This document shows, one piece after another, positions 1 through 10,492 of a stretch of 64,000 nt of DNA. A program made the position numbers and the translations under genes. The first letter of the stretch is position 1, and each line of letters begins with the position of its first letter. Below the pieces are notes generated by a model. It made no database searches. It was not told the origin of the DNA and saw only the letters and a program-made list of their open reading frames with translations. The stretch lies in contig NZ_JARXOW010000001.1 in NCBI RefSeq assembly GCF_030182585.1, positions 2,418,001-2,482,000 of the forward strand. The letters are read 5' to 3'. The stretch is from Pedobacter faecalis (lineage in GTDB: Bacteria; Bacteroidota; Bacteroidia; Sphingobacteriales; Sphingobacteriaceae).

Positions 1-1689
1 CGGGAGATTGATGCTATGGGAGGCTATTCTGGCATCATTAGCGACAAAACGACGCTCCAGTTTCGCATGCTCAACCTTTCTAAGGGTCCGGCAATGTGGA
101 GTCCGAGGAGCCAGAACGACCGTAAGCGCTTTGCTGAAGAGTGGCGGCTTGCACTGGAACGCACGCCAAATGTCGACTTCTGGCAAGATATGGTATCCTC
201 TCTAATCGTTAAAAACAATACTGTTATAGGCGTAAAAACTTCCATCGGAAGTGAGATATACGGAAAGGCAGTGGTGCTTACAAATGGTACTTTTTTGAAT
301 GGAAAGATTCATATTGGGGAGAAGAAATTTGGCGGAGGAAGAACAGGGGAAAAAGCCGCAACCGGGCTTACGGAACAACTCACCGAGCTCGGCTTTGAAG
401 CAGGCAGGATGAAGACCGGTACACCTCCAAGAATCGATGGTCGCTCGCTAAACTACACCGTGATGGAGGAGCAGTGGGGGGATGAAAATCCAGGAAAATT
501 CTCATATCTCGATATACCGCGATCGACCGAGCAACGCTGTTGCTGGATCACCTATACAAACAGCCGGGTTCACGAAACACTCAAAGAAGGTTTTGAAAAA
601 TCCCCAATGTTTACCGGACGGATTAAAGGATTAGGTCCCCGTTATTGCCCGTCCATAGAAGATAAAATAAACCGCTTTGCAGAGCGCGACAGGCACCAGA
701 TTTTCGTTGAGCCGGAAGGCTGGAATACCTGCGAAATTTATGTCAACGGTTTTTCTACATCCTTACCTGAAGATGTGCAGTACAAAGCGCTCACCCAGAT
801 ACCGGGTTTTGAAAATGCAAAGATGTTTAGGCCAGGCTATGCGATTGAGTACGACTACTTCCCTCCTACCCAATTGGATTTAACACTGGAGACTAAATTG
901 ATCAGCAATCTGTTTTTCGCAGGACAGATTAACGGTACCACCGGTTATGAAGAAGCAGCGAGCCAGGGTTTCATTGCAGGAATAAACGCACATCTGAAAA
1001 TTAACGATGCGCATGAATTGATTATGAAGCGCTCTGAATCTTACATAGGTGTACTCATCGACGACCTGGTTACCAAAGGCACGGAGGAACCTTACCGCAT
1101 GTTTACGTCACGGGCAGAACACCGCTTGCTTTTACGCCAGGACAATGCTGATATTCGCTTGTCGCCAATTGGCTATAAGCTGGGGCTAATTGATGATGAA
1201 CGCATGGAGCGCGTGAATGCCAAGATTTCTGACTCCGATGACATTGTCGCATTCACTAAAGCGCAGTCGGTAGAGCGCAATGAGATAAACGCTTTGCTGG
1301 AGCAGATGAATACCAGTCCCCTGACACAGAACGTTAAGCTCTTTAACTTACTAACCCGGCCACAACTTGACATTAACGCACTGAGGAAAGCACATCCCGG
1401 GTTAGACGAATATTTATCAAAGTATTCTGAAGAGACCATTCAGCAGGCTGAGATCAAGATCAAATATGAAAGCTACTTTCAGAAGGAGCAGGAAATAGTC
1501 GATAAAATGCAGAAGATGGAAGACAAAGACATTAATCCCGACTTTGACTATACAAAGCTCGTATCCTTGTCAAAAGAAGCCAGGGAAAAGCTTTTGAAGA
1601 TTAAGCCCCGTACTTTGGGCCAGGCTTCAAGAATTTCAGGCGTTTCGCCCTCAGATATATCTGTTTTGATGGTGCATATCACAAAATAG
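1..1689 (+). CDS. mnmG: tRNA uridine-5-carboxymethylaminomethyl modification enzyme MnmG (5'-truncated by window edge)
   Basis: FAD-dependent partner of MnmE that installs the carboxymethylaminomethyl group on the wobble uridine (U34) of several tRNAs in the cytoplasm. The frame is open from base 1, so the gene starts to the left of the window. About 562 residues are present of the roughly 620 usual for the family, and the N-terminal FAD-binding GxGxxG segment is missing. Visible family motifs are [11 protein letters not shown] followed by [10 protein letters not shown], the [10 protein letters not shown] stretch, [16 protein letters not shown] near residue 310, and [16 protein letters not shown], which leads into the C-terminal helical domain. 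The reading frame is intact to the TAG stop. A 142-base gap follows before the next gene. Only the true start is unknown. Confidence 0.97.
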   Translation, partial: REIDAMGGYSGIISDKTTLQFRMLNLSKGPAMWSPRSQNDRKRFAEEWRLALERTPNVDFWQDMVSSLIVKNNTVIGVKTSIGSEIYGKAVVLTNGTFLNGKIHIGEKKFGGGRTGEKAATGLTEQLTELGFEAGRMKTGTPPRIDGRSLNYTVMEEQWGDENPGKFSYLDIPRSTEQRCCWITYTNSRVHETLKEGFEKSPMFTGRIKGLGPRYCPSIEDKINRFAERDRHQIFVEPEGWNTCEIYVNGFSTSLPEDVQYKALTQIPGFENAKMFRPGYAIEYDYFPPTQLDLTLETKLISNLFFAGQINGTTGYEEAASQGFIAGINAHLKINDAHELIMKRSESYIGVLIDDLVTKGTEEPYRMFTSRAEHRLLLRQDNADIRLSPIGYKLGLIDDERMERVNAKISDSDDIVAFTKAQSVERNEINALLEQMNTSPLTQNVKLFNLLTRPQLDINALRKAHPGLDEYLSKYSEETIQQAEIKIKYESYFQKEQEIVDKMQKMEDKDINPDFDYTKLVSLSKEAREKLLKIKPRTLGQASRISGVSPSDISVLMVHITK

Positions 1690-1831
1690 AACATATAGCA
1701 TTGATTATCAACTAGATATAATACAAACAGCGCTAATTTTAATGAACGATTTTTAAGCGATTTAAGACATTATTTAGAAATCGGAGACATATTTATCATA
1801 AAGAAGATATAATTGATTATAAGGCCTTAAA

Positions 1832-3454
1832 ATGCGAAATTCAGAGATTCTGTTTAAAACCATGATCACATGCATGGGCGTTGGACTGATGTACAGTTGC
1901 GCGAGTATTCAGCAGCCCCAAGGTGGCCCCAGAGATGAGACGCCGCCTAAGGTTGTAAGGATGCTGCCCGAAGATAAGACCGTAAATTTCAAATCGAAGG
2001 AAGTCATCATTGAATTTGATGAATACTTTAAGATTCAAAATGAGTTCAAGGAATTCTCAGTATCGCCGGAAATGAACGTCGCCCCTACCCTGAAAAGAAA
2101 ACAAAAATCTTTGCATGTGGTATTTGCCGACTCAGCGCTCGAAGCAAATACAACCTACACACTCAATTTCGGTCAGGCCATCGCTGACGTGAACGAAGGC
2201 AACGCTGCAAAAAATCTTACCTATGTCTTTGCCACGGGCGATAAACTTGATTCTTTAAGCATTAAAGGAAAGGTGAGCAGTACGCAGACTGGCTTGCCCG
2301 AACTAGATGCGCTGGTATTCCTGCTGCCGATAAACCGCGATACCTTACTTGGAAAGCGGAGGCCCTCTATTTATACGTATACGGACAGCAGCGGAAACTA
2401 CAGCCTGAACAATTTAAGGGAAGATACGTACCGGATCTACGCCCTTAAAGAGAAAAACGGCGACAAAATCTATCAGGAGAATGTTGATGATATTGCGTTT
2501 CTGAAGGATTCGATCAAATTAGAGGGCAACCTAACCGATATAGATCTTAACCTGTTCAGGGAGGACGCTACGCAATTTCGCATCGTAGACAAGCGCATAC
2601 ATAACGATGGCAGCATATCCATGATTTTCAATCAGAAATTGAAACAACCGGAAATCGTTGTGCTGGATCCCCCGGCGCTCGATGTCAGCAAAAAAATCCG
2701 CTTTAATAATGCTAAAGATTCCTTAAAAATCTGGCTCACGGACATGAGTTTTGATTCCACAAAAATAAGCATCAAGGATCAGGGAAAGCTACTGCAAACA
2801 ACTACTTTCAATAAAGGTAAAAACGAGAAGTATACCAGGACACTGGTAACAACAGACAACCTGGAAGGCGGCTTGCTTAATCCCAATAAGCGTTTGAAAC
2901 TGTCTTTTAATCTTCCTATTGAAAAGGCTGATGTCTCAAAGATCACCCTTTTGGAAGATTCCACAGAAGTATCGGGACTGAGCATACAAAAAGATTCTGC
3001 CGACTTCCTGTCATATTATGTTATATATCCCTGGAAGCAAAAGCGGCAATATGACTTGAATTTCGCCGACAGCGCTTTTACAGGATTGTTTAATACCAAC
3101 AATAAGATATTTGACAAGAGTTTCCGGTTGATCAGCAAGGATGAATACGGGACTTTAAAAGTCCAGATCAAAACACCAGAGCCCGACAAACAATATATTC
3201 TGGAGATTGTCGATGAAGGTAAAAGGGTAATCAATTCGCTGGTAGTAAGACAAGATACCTCGGTAAGTTATGCCAATTATAAGGGTGGAAAATACTTTAT
3301 CCGTATTGTATATGACACCAACAAAAATGGTGTATGGGATACCGGGAACGTGCCGCAGAGGCGTCAGCCGGAAAAAATATGGAATGAACCTAAGGAACTT
3401 TCAATCAGACCTTTATGGGAAAGAAATGAAGTGATAACGATTCCGAAGGAATAA
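1832..3454 (+). CDS. Ig-like domain outer-membrane lipoprotein of Bacteroidota type
   Basis: A 540-residue exported lipoprotein. The N-terminus has a hydrophobic stretch ending in a lipobox-like MYSC with the lipidated cysteine near residue 23. Next comes GGPRDETPPKVV, the typical entry to a bacterial Ig-like (Big_5/SbsA type) domain at about residues 35-135. A carboxypeptidase-regulatory-like beta domain (TDSSGNYSLNNLREDTYRIYA) lies at about 185-215, and a C-terminal beta-rich part ends in a WDTGNVPQRRQPE segment. Such proteins are widespread in Bacteroidota but their role is not established; surface or periplasmic binding is only an inference. It ends directly next to the convergent carbonic anhydrase-like gene with no spare bases between the stops. 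Confidence 0.8.
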   Translation: MRNSEILFKTMITCMGVGLMYSCASIQQPQGGPRDETPPKVVRMLPEDKTVNFKSKEVIIEFDEYFKIQNEFKEFSVSPEMNVAPTLKRKQKSLHVVFADSALEANTTYTLNFGQAIADVNEGNAAKNLTYVFATGDKLDSLSIKGKVSSTQTGLPELDALVFLLPINRDTLLGKRRPSIYTYTDSSGNYSLNNLREDTYRIYALKEKNGDKIYQENVDDIAFLKDSIKLEGNLTDIDLNLFREDATQFRIVDKRIHNDGSISMIFNQKLKQPEIVVLDPPALDVSKKIRFNNAKDSLKIWLTDMSFDSTKISIKDQGKLLQTTTFNKGKNEKYTRTLVTTDNLEGGLLNPNKRLKLSFNLPIEKADVSKITLLEDSTEVSGLSIQKDSADFLSYYVIYPWKQKRQYDLNFADSAFTGLFNTNNKIFDKSFRLISKDEYGTLKVQIKTPEPDKQYILEIVDEGKRVINSLVVRQDTSVSYANYKGGKYFIRIVYDTNKNGVWDTGNVPQRRQPEKIWNEPKELSIRPLWERNEVITIPKE

Positions 3455-3961
3455 TTAACTAAACCAACTGGAGTACATGATATAGTTGTCCGGCAATCTA
3501 TTCAATAAAGCCCTTTGCTCTTCGGTAATGGGCTTTATTTTTTTTGCAGGGGTCCCTGCATAAATGTATCCTCCTTCGCAGTGCGTGCCTTCCAGTACTA
3601 CGCTCCCAGCTGCGATAATCGTGTATGGTTCGACCACAGCATGATCCATCACTATTGCGCCCATACCTATCAGGATATTGTCGTGCAAGGTGCAGCCATG
3701 GACGATGGCGTTATGTCCGACAGACACGCGATTTCCGATGGTTGTGGCGGCTTTAAGGTAGGTAGCGTGTATGACGGCGCCATCCTGTATATTGGTTTCG
3801 TTGCCGATGGTAATACTGTTTACATCGCCCCTAATCACAGCATTGAACCAAACAGAACAACTGTTTCCCATGACGACCTCTCCTACTATAGTAGCATTCG
3901 GGGCAATGAAACAATCGGAACCCCATTTAGGAGCGATCCCTTTAACTGGTAATATCGTCAT
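3455..3961 (-). CDS. gamma-class carbonic anhydrase-like hexapeptide-repeat protein
   Basis: A 168-residue left-handed beta-helix protein of the gamma-carbonic anhydrase/YrdA family. Repeated hexapeptide steps are visible (ATIVGEVVMGNSCSVW, GDVNSITIGNETNIQD, GNRVSVGHNAIVHGC). The histidines in GHNAIVHG and in AVIHATY match the metal-ligand region, but carbonic anhydrase activity is uncertain because many family members are inactive or act as acyl carriers. The ATG at 3961 is preferred over an in-frame TTG two codons upstream, which would overlap the nadB stop. With the ATG, the gap to nadB is only 2 bases, which implies co-transcription with nadB. Confidence 0.88.
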   Translation of the reverse strand: MTILPVKGIAPKWGSDCFIAPNATIVGEVVMGNSCSVWFNAVIRGDVNSITIGNETNIQDGAVIHATYLKAATTIGNRVSVGHNAIVHGCTLHDNILIGMGAIVMDHAVVEPYTIIAAGSVVLEGTHCEGGYIYAGTPAKKIKPITEEQRALLNRLPDNYIMYSSWFS

Positions 3962-3963
3962 AA

Positions 3964-5550
3964 TCAAAAAATCGTATCGGTAAGCTGGCCGGAGTGTTGA
4001 GGATAATCTGTGGTGTAATGAAGCCCTCTGCTCTCCTTACGGGACATGGCGGCTTTAATGACCATATAAGCAACCTGGATAACATTTCGTAGTTCACAGA
4101 GCTTGACAGAAACTTTGTTGGCCTTGTAAAAATCCTCTGTTTCCTGATGCAGCAGATAAAGTCGCCGGAGCGCCCTGTCGAGACGGAAATCTGACCGCAC
4201 TATACCGACATAATCGCTCATAAGCTTCTGGGTTTCACGAAGATTATGGGTAACAAGAATATCTTCATTTGACTGCACTACGCCCTGATCGTTCCACTCT
4301 GGAATATGATCTGGAATATGGTTGTTCTTATAGTTGGCCACCGCATGCTCGTAAATCCTGTGCGCAAACACAGGTGCTTCAAGTAAGGAATTGGATGCCA
4401 ACCGGTTGGCACCATGAAGCCCGGTCGAAGAACACTCCCCGCATGCATAAAGATTGTTAATACTCGACCTCCCATATTCATCGACCAAAATACCTCCGCA
4501 CATATAATGCGCGGCCGGCGTTACCGGGATGAGGTCCTTAGTCATATCTATGCCAATAGAAAGGCACTTCGCATAGATATTAGGGAAATGGGAAAGAATA
4601 TCGGCCTGACTCCTGTGCCTGATGTCCAGGTATACAAAATCTTCCCCGGATTTCTTCATCTCAGCGTCGATAGCCCGTGCAACGATATCGCGGGGTGCAA
4701 GCGAACCCCTGGAATCATACTCGTACATAAACTCTTCACCATTCTTACGCCGCAAGACACCACCAAAGCCCCGTACTGCTTCTGAGATCAGAAAAGCAGG
4801 ATACTCCCCGGGATTATATAAGGCTGTAGGATGGAACTGTATAAACTCCATATTCCTTACCTTGCCCTTGGCTCTGTATACCATAGCCATTCCATCCCCA
4901 GTGGCAATGACCGGGTTAGTTGTACTTGAATAGATATGCCCCGCGCCTCCCGATGCCATTACGGTGACGTTTGCTAATATCTTTTCCACATCGTTAAGTT
5001 CTGTATTAAAAGCATATATGCCGTAACAGTTAATATCTCCGGTACGTTTATCCACATGTTCGCCGAGGTGATGCTGTGTGATCAGCTCCAGACAGAAGTA
5101 ATGTGTTAATATCTCTATATTCTCATTCTGGTGAATCTGCCTTAGCAACACGCTTTCAATCTCGTACCCGGTAACGTCTTTGTAATGCAACACACGGTGC
5201 TCAGAATGACCACCTTCCTTGGCCAAATCATATACGCCAAGGGCGTCCTTGTCGAAATTTATACCGTATTCTATGATCTCATTGATGCGTTGCGGACCTT
5301 CCTTGACCACGATCTCCACAATCCTCGGATCACACAATCCATCACCTGCGATCAGGGTGTCTTCAATATGCTTTTCAAAAGAATCATCTTTGTCGACAAC
5401 TACAGCTACACCGCCCTGTGCATACTTGGTATTCGACTCATCTTCATTGGATTTGGTTACAATAAGAACTTTGCCGTGTCTGGCTGCTTTGAGTGCAAAA
5501 CTCAATCCTGCGATACCTGATCCAATGACTAAAAAATCGACTTTTCTCAT
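3964..5550 (-). CDS. nadB: L-aspartate oxidase NadB
   Basis: Flavoenzyme that oxidises L-aspartate to iminoaspartate, the first step of de novo NAD synthesis. Iminoaspartate is then condensed by NadA, whose gene lies divergently 455 bases away. The N-terminal FAD-binding motif is GSGIAGLSFALKAA at about residues 8-21. The TKYAQGGVAVV segment, MEFIQFHPTAL, and GLHGANRLASNSLLE near residue 385 are diagnostic of the NadB/succinate dehydrogenase flavoprotein fold. The length of 528 residues is normal. The gene probably heads a transcript that continues into the carbonic anhydrase-like gene. Confidence 0.97.
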   Translation of the reverse strand: MRKVDFLVIGSGIAGLSFALKAARHGKVLIVTKSNEDESNTKYAQGGVAVVVDKDDSFEKHIEDTLIAGDGLCDPRIVEIVVKEGPQRINEIIEYGINFDKDALGVYDLAKEGGHSEHRVLHYKDVTGYEIESVLLRQIHQNENIEILTHYFCLELITQHHLGEHVDKRTGDINCYGIYAFNTELNDVEKILANVTVMASGGAGHIYSSTTNPVIATGDGMAMVYRAKGKVRNMEFIQFHPTALYNPGEYPAFLISEAVRGFGGVLRRKNGEEFMYEYDSRGSLAPRDIVARAIDAEMKKSGEDFVYLDIRHRSQADILSHFPNIYAKCLSIGIDMTKDLIPVTPAAHYMCGGILVDEYGRSSINNLYACGECSSTGLHGANRLASNSLLEAPVFAHRIYEHAVANYKNNHIPDHIPEWNDQGVVQSNEDILVTHNLRETQKLMSDYVGIVRSDFRLDRALRRLYLLHQETEDFYKANKVSVKLCELRNVIQVAYMVIKAAMSRKESRGLHYTTDYPQHSGQLTDTIF

Positions 5551-6005
5551 TAAAAATTATCTTAAATCCGGTGCAATGTTAACAACAATAAAACAGTTGT
5601 TAGTTGATTGTATATATTATCTGAACAAAAAAATTTGATTGTTTAAAGCTAAGCTAAAATGACAATTATGCGCAATATTTTAAGGTATTTTTGATCAACT
5701 TTGCATGGTTTACTAACGTTTCAGCGTGTCTTAAAAACTTCACAAAAACGTATTGATAAGTTTTAAAGAGTAATGGTATAGCTTTGTAAATCAGTCTTGA
5801 AAATGCGGTTACATGCAACTAAAATGTTAGTAAATTACTAATAACTCGACATTCAATATTAAAACAAAAGTATTTTTTCACATTACCAACACCCTAATAA
5901 ACCTTAAAAATCTATTTATATTAAATCATTATATTTTATTGAAGCGTTGAAAGCTCCGTATCTTTACGAAGAAAAAAAAGCCGAGATGTATACCGTCTGA
6001 CGAAT
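5551..6005. other. AT-rich divergent intergenic region between nadB and nadA
   Basis: This 455-base stretch has no credible ORF and is visibly more AT-rich than the flanking genes. It must hold the promoters of both nadB (leftward) and nadA (rightward). On the plus strand a near-consensus -7 box, TATCTTTA at 5959-5966, lies about 40 bases before the nadA ATG, without a well-spaced TTTG partner. On the minus strand TAGCTTTA preceded by TTG at 21 bases is a weak candidate for nadB. No clear operator palindrome or riboswitch was recognised. Confidence 0.5.
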
Positions 6006-6998
6006 ATGGATATTACAGCAGAATTAAACAGGAAGGGTTTTGTAGACGAAACTATTGATCCGTCGCTCGACCTTTTCGATGAGATTGAGAAGTTAAAAAA
6101 GGAAAAGAACGCCATCATACTGGCACACTATTATCAGGAACCTGATATACAGGATATTGCAGATTATATTGGTGATAGTTTAGGGCTCTCTCAGGAAGCC
6201 GCAAAGACAGAGGCCGACGTTATTGTTTTTGCAGGTGTACATTTTATGGCCGAAACTGCGAAGATACTATCCCCGGATAAGAAGGTGCTTTTGCCTGATC
6301 TGAAGGCTGGCTGCTCTCTTGCAGACAGCTGTCCGCCGCATTTGTTTAAGAAATTTAAGGAGCGGCATCCTGACCATGTGGTGATCACTTATGTGAACTG
6401 TACAGCTGAGTTAAAGGCTTTGAGTGATATTGTGTGTACTTCCACCAACGCGGTGCAGATTGTAGAAAGTTTACCAAAGGATACCAAGATCATATTTGGA
6501 CCCGACCGTAACCTTGGGGCATGGGTGGCTAAGAAGACCGGCCGTGATCTGGTCCTGTGGAACGGTGCCTGTATGGTTCATGAGATCTTTTCGAGGGAGA
6601 AGATTACGCGTCTGAAAGAGCGTCATCCGAACGCGAAGTTTCTGGCCCATCCGGAGTGTGAGGAAGCTGTATTGCAGATGGCCGATTTTATAGGATCTAC
6701 AACCGGTTTGCTGAAGTATACGATGACGAGCGAGACTAACGAATTCATTGTAGCAACGGAAAGCGGCATTATCCATCAGATGGAAAAGGCAAATCCTGGC
6801 AAAACCTTTATACCAGCTCCGCCAAACAATAGCTGTGCCTGTAATGATTGTCCGTATATGAAGCGCAATACGCTTGAGAAACTGTATTTGTGTATGAAAA
6901 ATGGCTTACCAGAGGTAACGGTACCGGCGGATATCATTGTACAGGCCAGAAAGCCCATAGAGAGAATGCTGGAGATTTCAGCAAGTTTAGGATTGTAA
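6006..6998 (+). CDS. nadA: quinolinate synthase NadA
   Basis: [4Fe-4S] enzyme that condenses iminoaspartate with dihydroxyacetone phosphate to give quinolinate in NAD synthesis. The three family blocks are present: [21 protein letters not shown] near residue 38, [13 protein letters not shown] with the first cluster cysteine near residue 100, and [20 protein letters not shown] near residue 280 with the C-terminal cysteines. A central cysteine is in [13 protein letters not shown]. The 330-residue length is typical. thiL follows after 15 bases, so the two are probably co-transcribed. Confidence 0.97.
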   Translation: MDITAELNRKGFVDETIDPSLDLFDEIEKLKKEKNAIILAHYYQEPDIQDIADYIGDSLGLSQEAAKTEADVIVFAGVHFMAETAKILSPDKKVLLPDLKAGCSLADSCPPHLFKKFKERHPDHVVITYVNCTAELKALSDIVCTSTNAVQIVESLPKDTKIIFGPDRNLGAWVAKKTGRDLVLWNGACMVHEIFSREKITRLKERHPNAKFLAHPECEEAVLQMADFIGSTTGLLKYTMTSETNEFIVATESGIIHQMEKANPGKTFIPAPPNNSCACNDCPYMKRNTLEKLYLCMKNGLPEVTVPADIIVQARKPIERMLEISASLGL

Positions 6999-7013
6999 AG
7001 AAATTTAGAGATC

Positions 7014-8048
7014 ATGTTTGAAAACAAGGAACGTACGGATATAGCGAATTTGGGTGAGTTTGGATTGATCAGGCACCTGACGGAGAATTTTAAGATCAGG
7101 CATGAAACGAGTGTTAAGGGTGTGGGAGACGATGCAGCGGTGTTGAACTTTAAAGATAAAGAGGTGCTGATATCGACGGATCTTCTGCTGGAAGGGATTC
7201 ATTTTGATCTGGCATATGTACCACTGATGCATTTGGGATATAAGGCTGTACAGGTCAACCTGAGCGATATTTATGCGATGAACGGTATGGCTACCCAGGT
7301 TACTGTTTCTATTGGTTTATCGAGTAAATTTCCGCTGGAAGCAGTAGAGGAAATTTATAAGGGTATAGAACTGGCATGCAACAAGTTTAATATTGATCTT
7401 ATCGGCGGGGACACGTCGGCAAGCAAACAAGGGCTTGTGATTAGTGTTACAAGTATAGGTTACGCGGAAAAAGAGGCTGTTACGTATAGAAACGGTGCGG
7501 AGGAAGGGGATCTTATTTGCGTTTCCGGGGATCTTGGTGGTGCGTACGTAGGCCTTCAGATCCTGGAAAGGGAAAAACTCATATTTTTAGAAAATCCGAA
7601 TATCCAGCCTGATCTGGAAGGCAAGGATTATATTATCGAAAGACAACTGAAACCGGAAGGGCGCCGGGATATTGTTGATCTTTTAGCACAAATGGGCATC
7701 AAACCTACTGCAATGATTGATGTGTCTGACGGTCTGGCCTCGGAGATATTGCATATTTGTCAGCAATCTGACAAGGGGTGTAATTTATATGAGGAGAAAT
7801 TTCCGATTGATCCGCTGACTTATGAGACGGCGCGTGAGCTCGGTCTTGATCCGACGGTTTGTGCCCTAAGCGGAGGTGAGGACTATGAGCTCCTGTTTAC
7901 TATTAAACAGGCTGATTATGAAAAGCTTAAGCACGATGTAGATATCAGTATCATTGGCCATATCACAGATAAAAACTCGGGCTGCAAGCTGATCTCGAAG
8001 TCGAACGTGGTGCATGATATAAAGGCACAGGGCTGGAAGGCATTCTAA
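7014..8048 (+). CDS. thiL: thiamine-monophosphate kinase ThiL
   Basis: ATP-dependent kinase that converts thiamine monophosphate to the diphosphate cofactor. The 344-residue protein shows GVGDDAAVL near residue 40, the SDIYAMNG block, DLIGGDTSAS and DVSDGLASEILHI, which are the metal- and nucleotide-binding aspartate motifs of the ThiL/PurM superfamily, and ALSGGEDYELLFT near the C-terminus. It sits 15 bases downstream of nadA. Its stop overlaps the convergent rmuC stop by 4 bases. No thiamine riboswitch is visible, in line with co-transcription from nadA. Confidence 0.95.
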   Translation: MFENKERTDIANLGEFGLIRHLTENFKIRHETSVKGVGDDAAVLNFKDKEVLISTDLLLEGIHFDLAYVPLMHLGYKAVQVNLSDIYAMNGMATQVTVSIGLSSKFPLEAVEEIYKGIELACNKFNIDLIGGDTSASKQGLVISVTSIGYAEKEAVTYRNGAEEGDLICVSGDLGGAYVGLQILEREKLIFLENPNIQPDLEGKDYIIERQLKPEGRRDIVDLLAQMGIKPTAMIDVSDGLASEILHICQQSDKGCNLYEEKFPIDPLTYETARELGLDPTVCALSGGEDYELLFTIKQADYEKLKHDVDISIIGHITDKNSGCKLISKSNVVHDIKAQGWKAF

Positions 8049-9268
8049 TCCAGGTACTTACTGTCTATCTGTTTGGTAGCCCTGGCGCCTAGAAGTCTGA
8101 TTTTTTCGGAGGTGCCCGAGAGGTTTCCATTGCCGGTAGACAGTTTATTCATCGCTTTATCAAAAGCATCCTGGCTTTGCCTGATGTTTTTACCGATGGT
8201 TTCCATATCGGCAAGGAAGCCTACGAATTTATCGTACATGGTACCGCTTAAGCGGGCTATTTCCAGCACGTTTCGTGTTTGACGCTCCTGTTTCCATATA
8301 CTTGAAATGGTTCGAAGGGTGGCGAGAAGTGTGGAAGGACTTACAATGACTACTTTTTGTTCCCATGCATAGTTAAAAATTTCTGCATCTTTTTGGACAG
8401 CGATTCCGAATGAGGACTCTATGGGAATAAAAAGCATGACAAAATCCGGCGAATTGATTTGCTGAAGTTCCTGATAATTCTTTGCTGATAGTCCCTGTAT
8501 ATGCGCTTTAATCGATGCTAGATGTTGTTTAAGATATATCTCCCGCTCCGTATCCGTATCTGCGTTGACCAGGCGCTCATAGGCCACTAAGGATACTTTT
8601 GCATCGATAATGATGTGTTTTTCATCAGGAAGGTTTATGACTACATCGGGATAGAAGCGAGAACCTTCTGCTGTTTTCAGGCTGTGCTGGATGTGGTATT
8701 CACGGTCTTTCACGAGTCCGGAGCTTTCCAGTATCCTTTCCAGTATCACTTCGCCCCAGTTGCCCTGTTTCTTGCTGTCGCCCTTTAACGCCTTTGTGAG
8801 ATTTGCTGCATCTTCCTGGATCTGCCTGCTTTGCAGCATAAGCTGGGAAATGACGCCTTTCAGTACGTTTCTTTCATCTGATTCGTTCTTGTAGGCTTTT
8901 TCTACTTTTTCTTCAAAAGCTTTGATGTTCTGCTTTAGGGGATTCAGAACCTGGTCGAGCTGATATTTGTTATGCTCGGTGAACCTGGATGCCTTATCGT
9001 CGAGTATCTTATTGGCTATATGCTCAAATTCCATTTTCAAACGGTTTTGAAGTTCATTGATATAGCTTTCCTGGCGGATGTGATTCTCTCTCTGAAGTTC
9101 TAGTTGATACTCTGCCCTGACAAGCTCGTTATGCTTTTCAGAATGACTGAGGCGCAGCTGCGCAAGTTCATCGGTAAGCTTATTTTTTTCCTTTAGCAGA
9201 ACTAGGTATCGCCACACCAGGACGATACTTGCTACTAATATTATGATCAATACAATTATCACGTTCAT
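8045..9268 (-). CDS. rmuC: DNA recombination protein RmuC
   Basis: Membrane-anchored protein of the RmuC family, linked in Escherichia coli to limiting recombination at inverted repeats and carrying a predicted nuclease-like domain. An N-terminal TM helix spans about residues 2-22, followed by a coiled coil at about 25-80. The conserved domain follows with KKQGNWGEVILERILESSGL near 170, IIIDAKVSLVAYERLV near 220 and FVMLFIPIESSF near 275. The length of 407 residues is normal. It stands alone, convergent with thiL and divergent from the zinc peptidase gene. Confidence 0.93.
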   Translation of the reverse strand: MNVIIVLIIILVASIVLVWRYLVLLKEKNKLTDELAQLRLSHSEKHNELVRAEYQLELQRENHIRQESYINELQNRLKMEFEHIANKILDDKASRFTEHNKYQLDQVLNPLKQNIKAFEEKVEKAYKNESDERNVLKGVISQLMLQSRQIQEDAANLTKALKGDSKKQGNWGEVILERILESSGLVKDREYHIQHSLKTAEGSRFYPDVVINLPDEKHIIIDAKVSLVAYERLVNADTDTEREIYLKQHLASIKAHIQGLSAKNYQELQQINSPDFVMLFIPIESSFGIAVQKDAEIFNYAWEQKVVIVSPSTLLATLRTISSIWKQERQTRNVLEIARLSGTMYDKFVGFLADMETIGKNIRQSQDAFDKAMNKLSTGNGNLSGTSEKIRLLGARATKQIDSKYLD

Positions 9269-9404
9269 GAGTATGCTAAATATTTAAGTAATACTAATGT
9301 AATTTTGGATCAGTATCAAATTAGTTTTAAAAGAAATTTCCGCTTGGCAGGGAAACGGGTATACTTTTTGATTTGTAACTCTTTGAAAAACATACACTAC
9401 GACA

Positions 9405-10100
9405 ATGGGAGCATATTTTATATTAATAATCCCGGTTCTACTTTTGAGCATGTTCGTGCAATGGCGATTTAAAAGTAAGTTTGCACAGTATGCGGAAATG
9501 CAATTGAATTCGGGGTTTTCGGGTAAAGAGGTGGCGGAGCGGATGCTGCATGATCATGGTATTTTTGATGTACAGGTAATGAGCACAGACGGACAGTTGT
9601 CTGATCACTATAATCCTGAGAATAAAACAGTCAATTTAAGTACTGATGTTTATTACGGGCGAAGTGTTGCAGCGGCAGCAGTAGCAGCGCATGAATGCGG
9701 TCACGCGGTTCAGCATGCGAAAAGCTATGCGTGGCTCAGTTTGAGAAGCAGTATGGTCCCTATAGTAAGTATTACGTCGAATTTGCTTCAGTGGGTATTG
9801 ATTATTGGGGTCTTTTTAATAGCCTTTACCTTTAACCCTATTGTTTTGGCTATTGGTGTGGCCGGTCTGGCGCTGATTACGCTCTTCAGCATAATTACCC
9901 TGCCGGTTGAATTTGATGCGAGCAGACGGGCGCTAAACTGGCTTAAATCGAATCGTGGGGTCTTAGCTACTACACAGGAGCATGTACAGGCGAAGGACGC
10001 ACTGTGGTGGGCGGCTATGACTTACGTGGTGGCGGCGTTAGGCGCAATGGCCAACCTGCTGTATTATCTGTCTATCTTATTCGGCCGCAACAGGGACTAG
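9405..10100 (+). CDS. neutral zinc metallopeptidase, YugP-like, membrane-bound
   Basis: A 231-residue integral membrane protein of the YugP/Zn-peptidase_2 family. The zinc site HECGH lies at about residue 98 in AAHECGHAVQHAKSYAWL, and the usual YNPENKTVNLS segment precedes it. Hydrophobic helices are at the N-terminus (about 3-20), in the middle (about 125-165) and near the C-terminus (about 205-225). The substrate is unknown; the family is assumed to be a membrane protease. The gene is monocistronic. The leftward apaG gene ends 5 bases after its stop. Confidence 0.88.
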   Translation: MGAYFILIIPVLLLSMFVQWRFKSKFAQYAEMQLNSGFSGKEVAERMLHDHGIFDVQVMSTDGQLSDHYNPENKTVNLSTDVYYGRSVAAAAVAAHECGHAVQHAKSYAWLSLRSSMVPIVSITSNLLQWVLIIGVFLIAFTFNPIVLAIGVAGLALITLFSIITLPVEFDASRRALNWLKSNRGVLATTQEHVQAKDALWWAAMTYVVAALGAMANLLYYLSILFGRNRD

Positions 10101-10105
10101 GGAGA

Positions 10106-10492
10106 TTAGTTGAGCCGGTAAGGCACGATCAGCTGGAACTGGGGAATTTCAACAATAAACTCCGTGTCGTCGCTGAAGCGATGCATCAGATAGTTGCCTC
10201 TCATACTTCCCATATCTGTAGTAAGATGGCATCCGGAAACATAGGAGTGGCTATTGCCTGGCTGAAGCACGGGTTGTAAACCTACTACCCCCTCGCCTTC
10301 TACTTCTCTTTGCATCCCGTTGGAGTCGAAAATGAACCATTGGCGGCGTTTGAGCTGGATGGTTTGGTCGGTAAGATTTTCGATAGTGATACGATAAGCA
10401 AACATAAAGTGCTCTCCTTCCGGACTCGAATATTCGTCCTGAAAAGTTGTTTCAACGGAAATCTTAACGCCTTGTGTTATTGCTGTAACCAT
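10106..10492 (-). CDS. apaG: ApaG domain protein
   Basis: A 128-residue protein of the ApaG family, an immunoglobulin/fibronectin-like fold linked to cobalt and magnesium homeostasis in enterobacteria; its molecular role is not settled. Conserved segments are YRITIENLTDQTIQLKRRQW, a GEGVVGLQPVLQPG turn, and SYVSGCHLTTDMGSMRGNY. The start overlaps the 3' end of dusB by 16 bases, so the two genes are translationally linked in a leftward operon. Confidence 0.93.
   Translation of the reverse strand: MVTAITQGVKISVETTFQDEYSSPEGEHFMFAYRITIENLTDQTIQLKRRQWFIFDSNGMQREVEGEGVVGLQPVLQPGNSHSYVSGCHLTTDMGSMRGNYLMHRFSDDTEFIVEIPQFQLIVPYRLN

Noticed and set aside
3515..3952. 145-codon plus-strand open frame opposite the carbonic anhydrase-like gene
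   Set aside because: The hexapeptide repeats on the minus strand explain the region; this frame is their mirror.
5551..6005. Riboswitch or NAD-responsive operator between nadB and nadA
   Set aside because: No known NAD riboswitch element or strong palindrome was found in this AT-rich gap.
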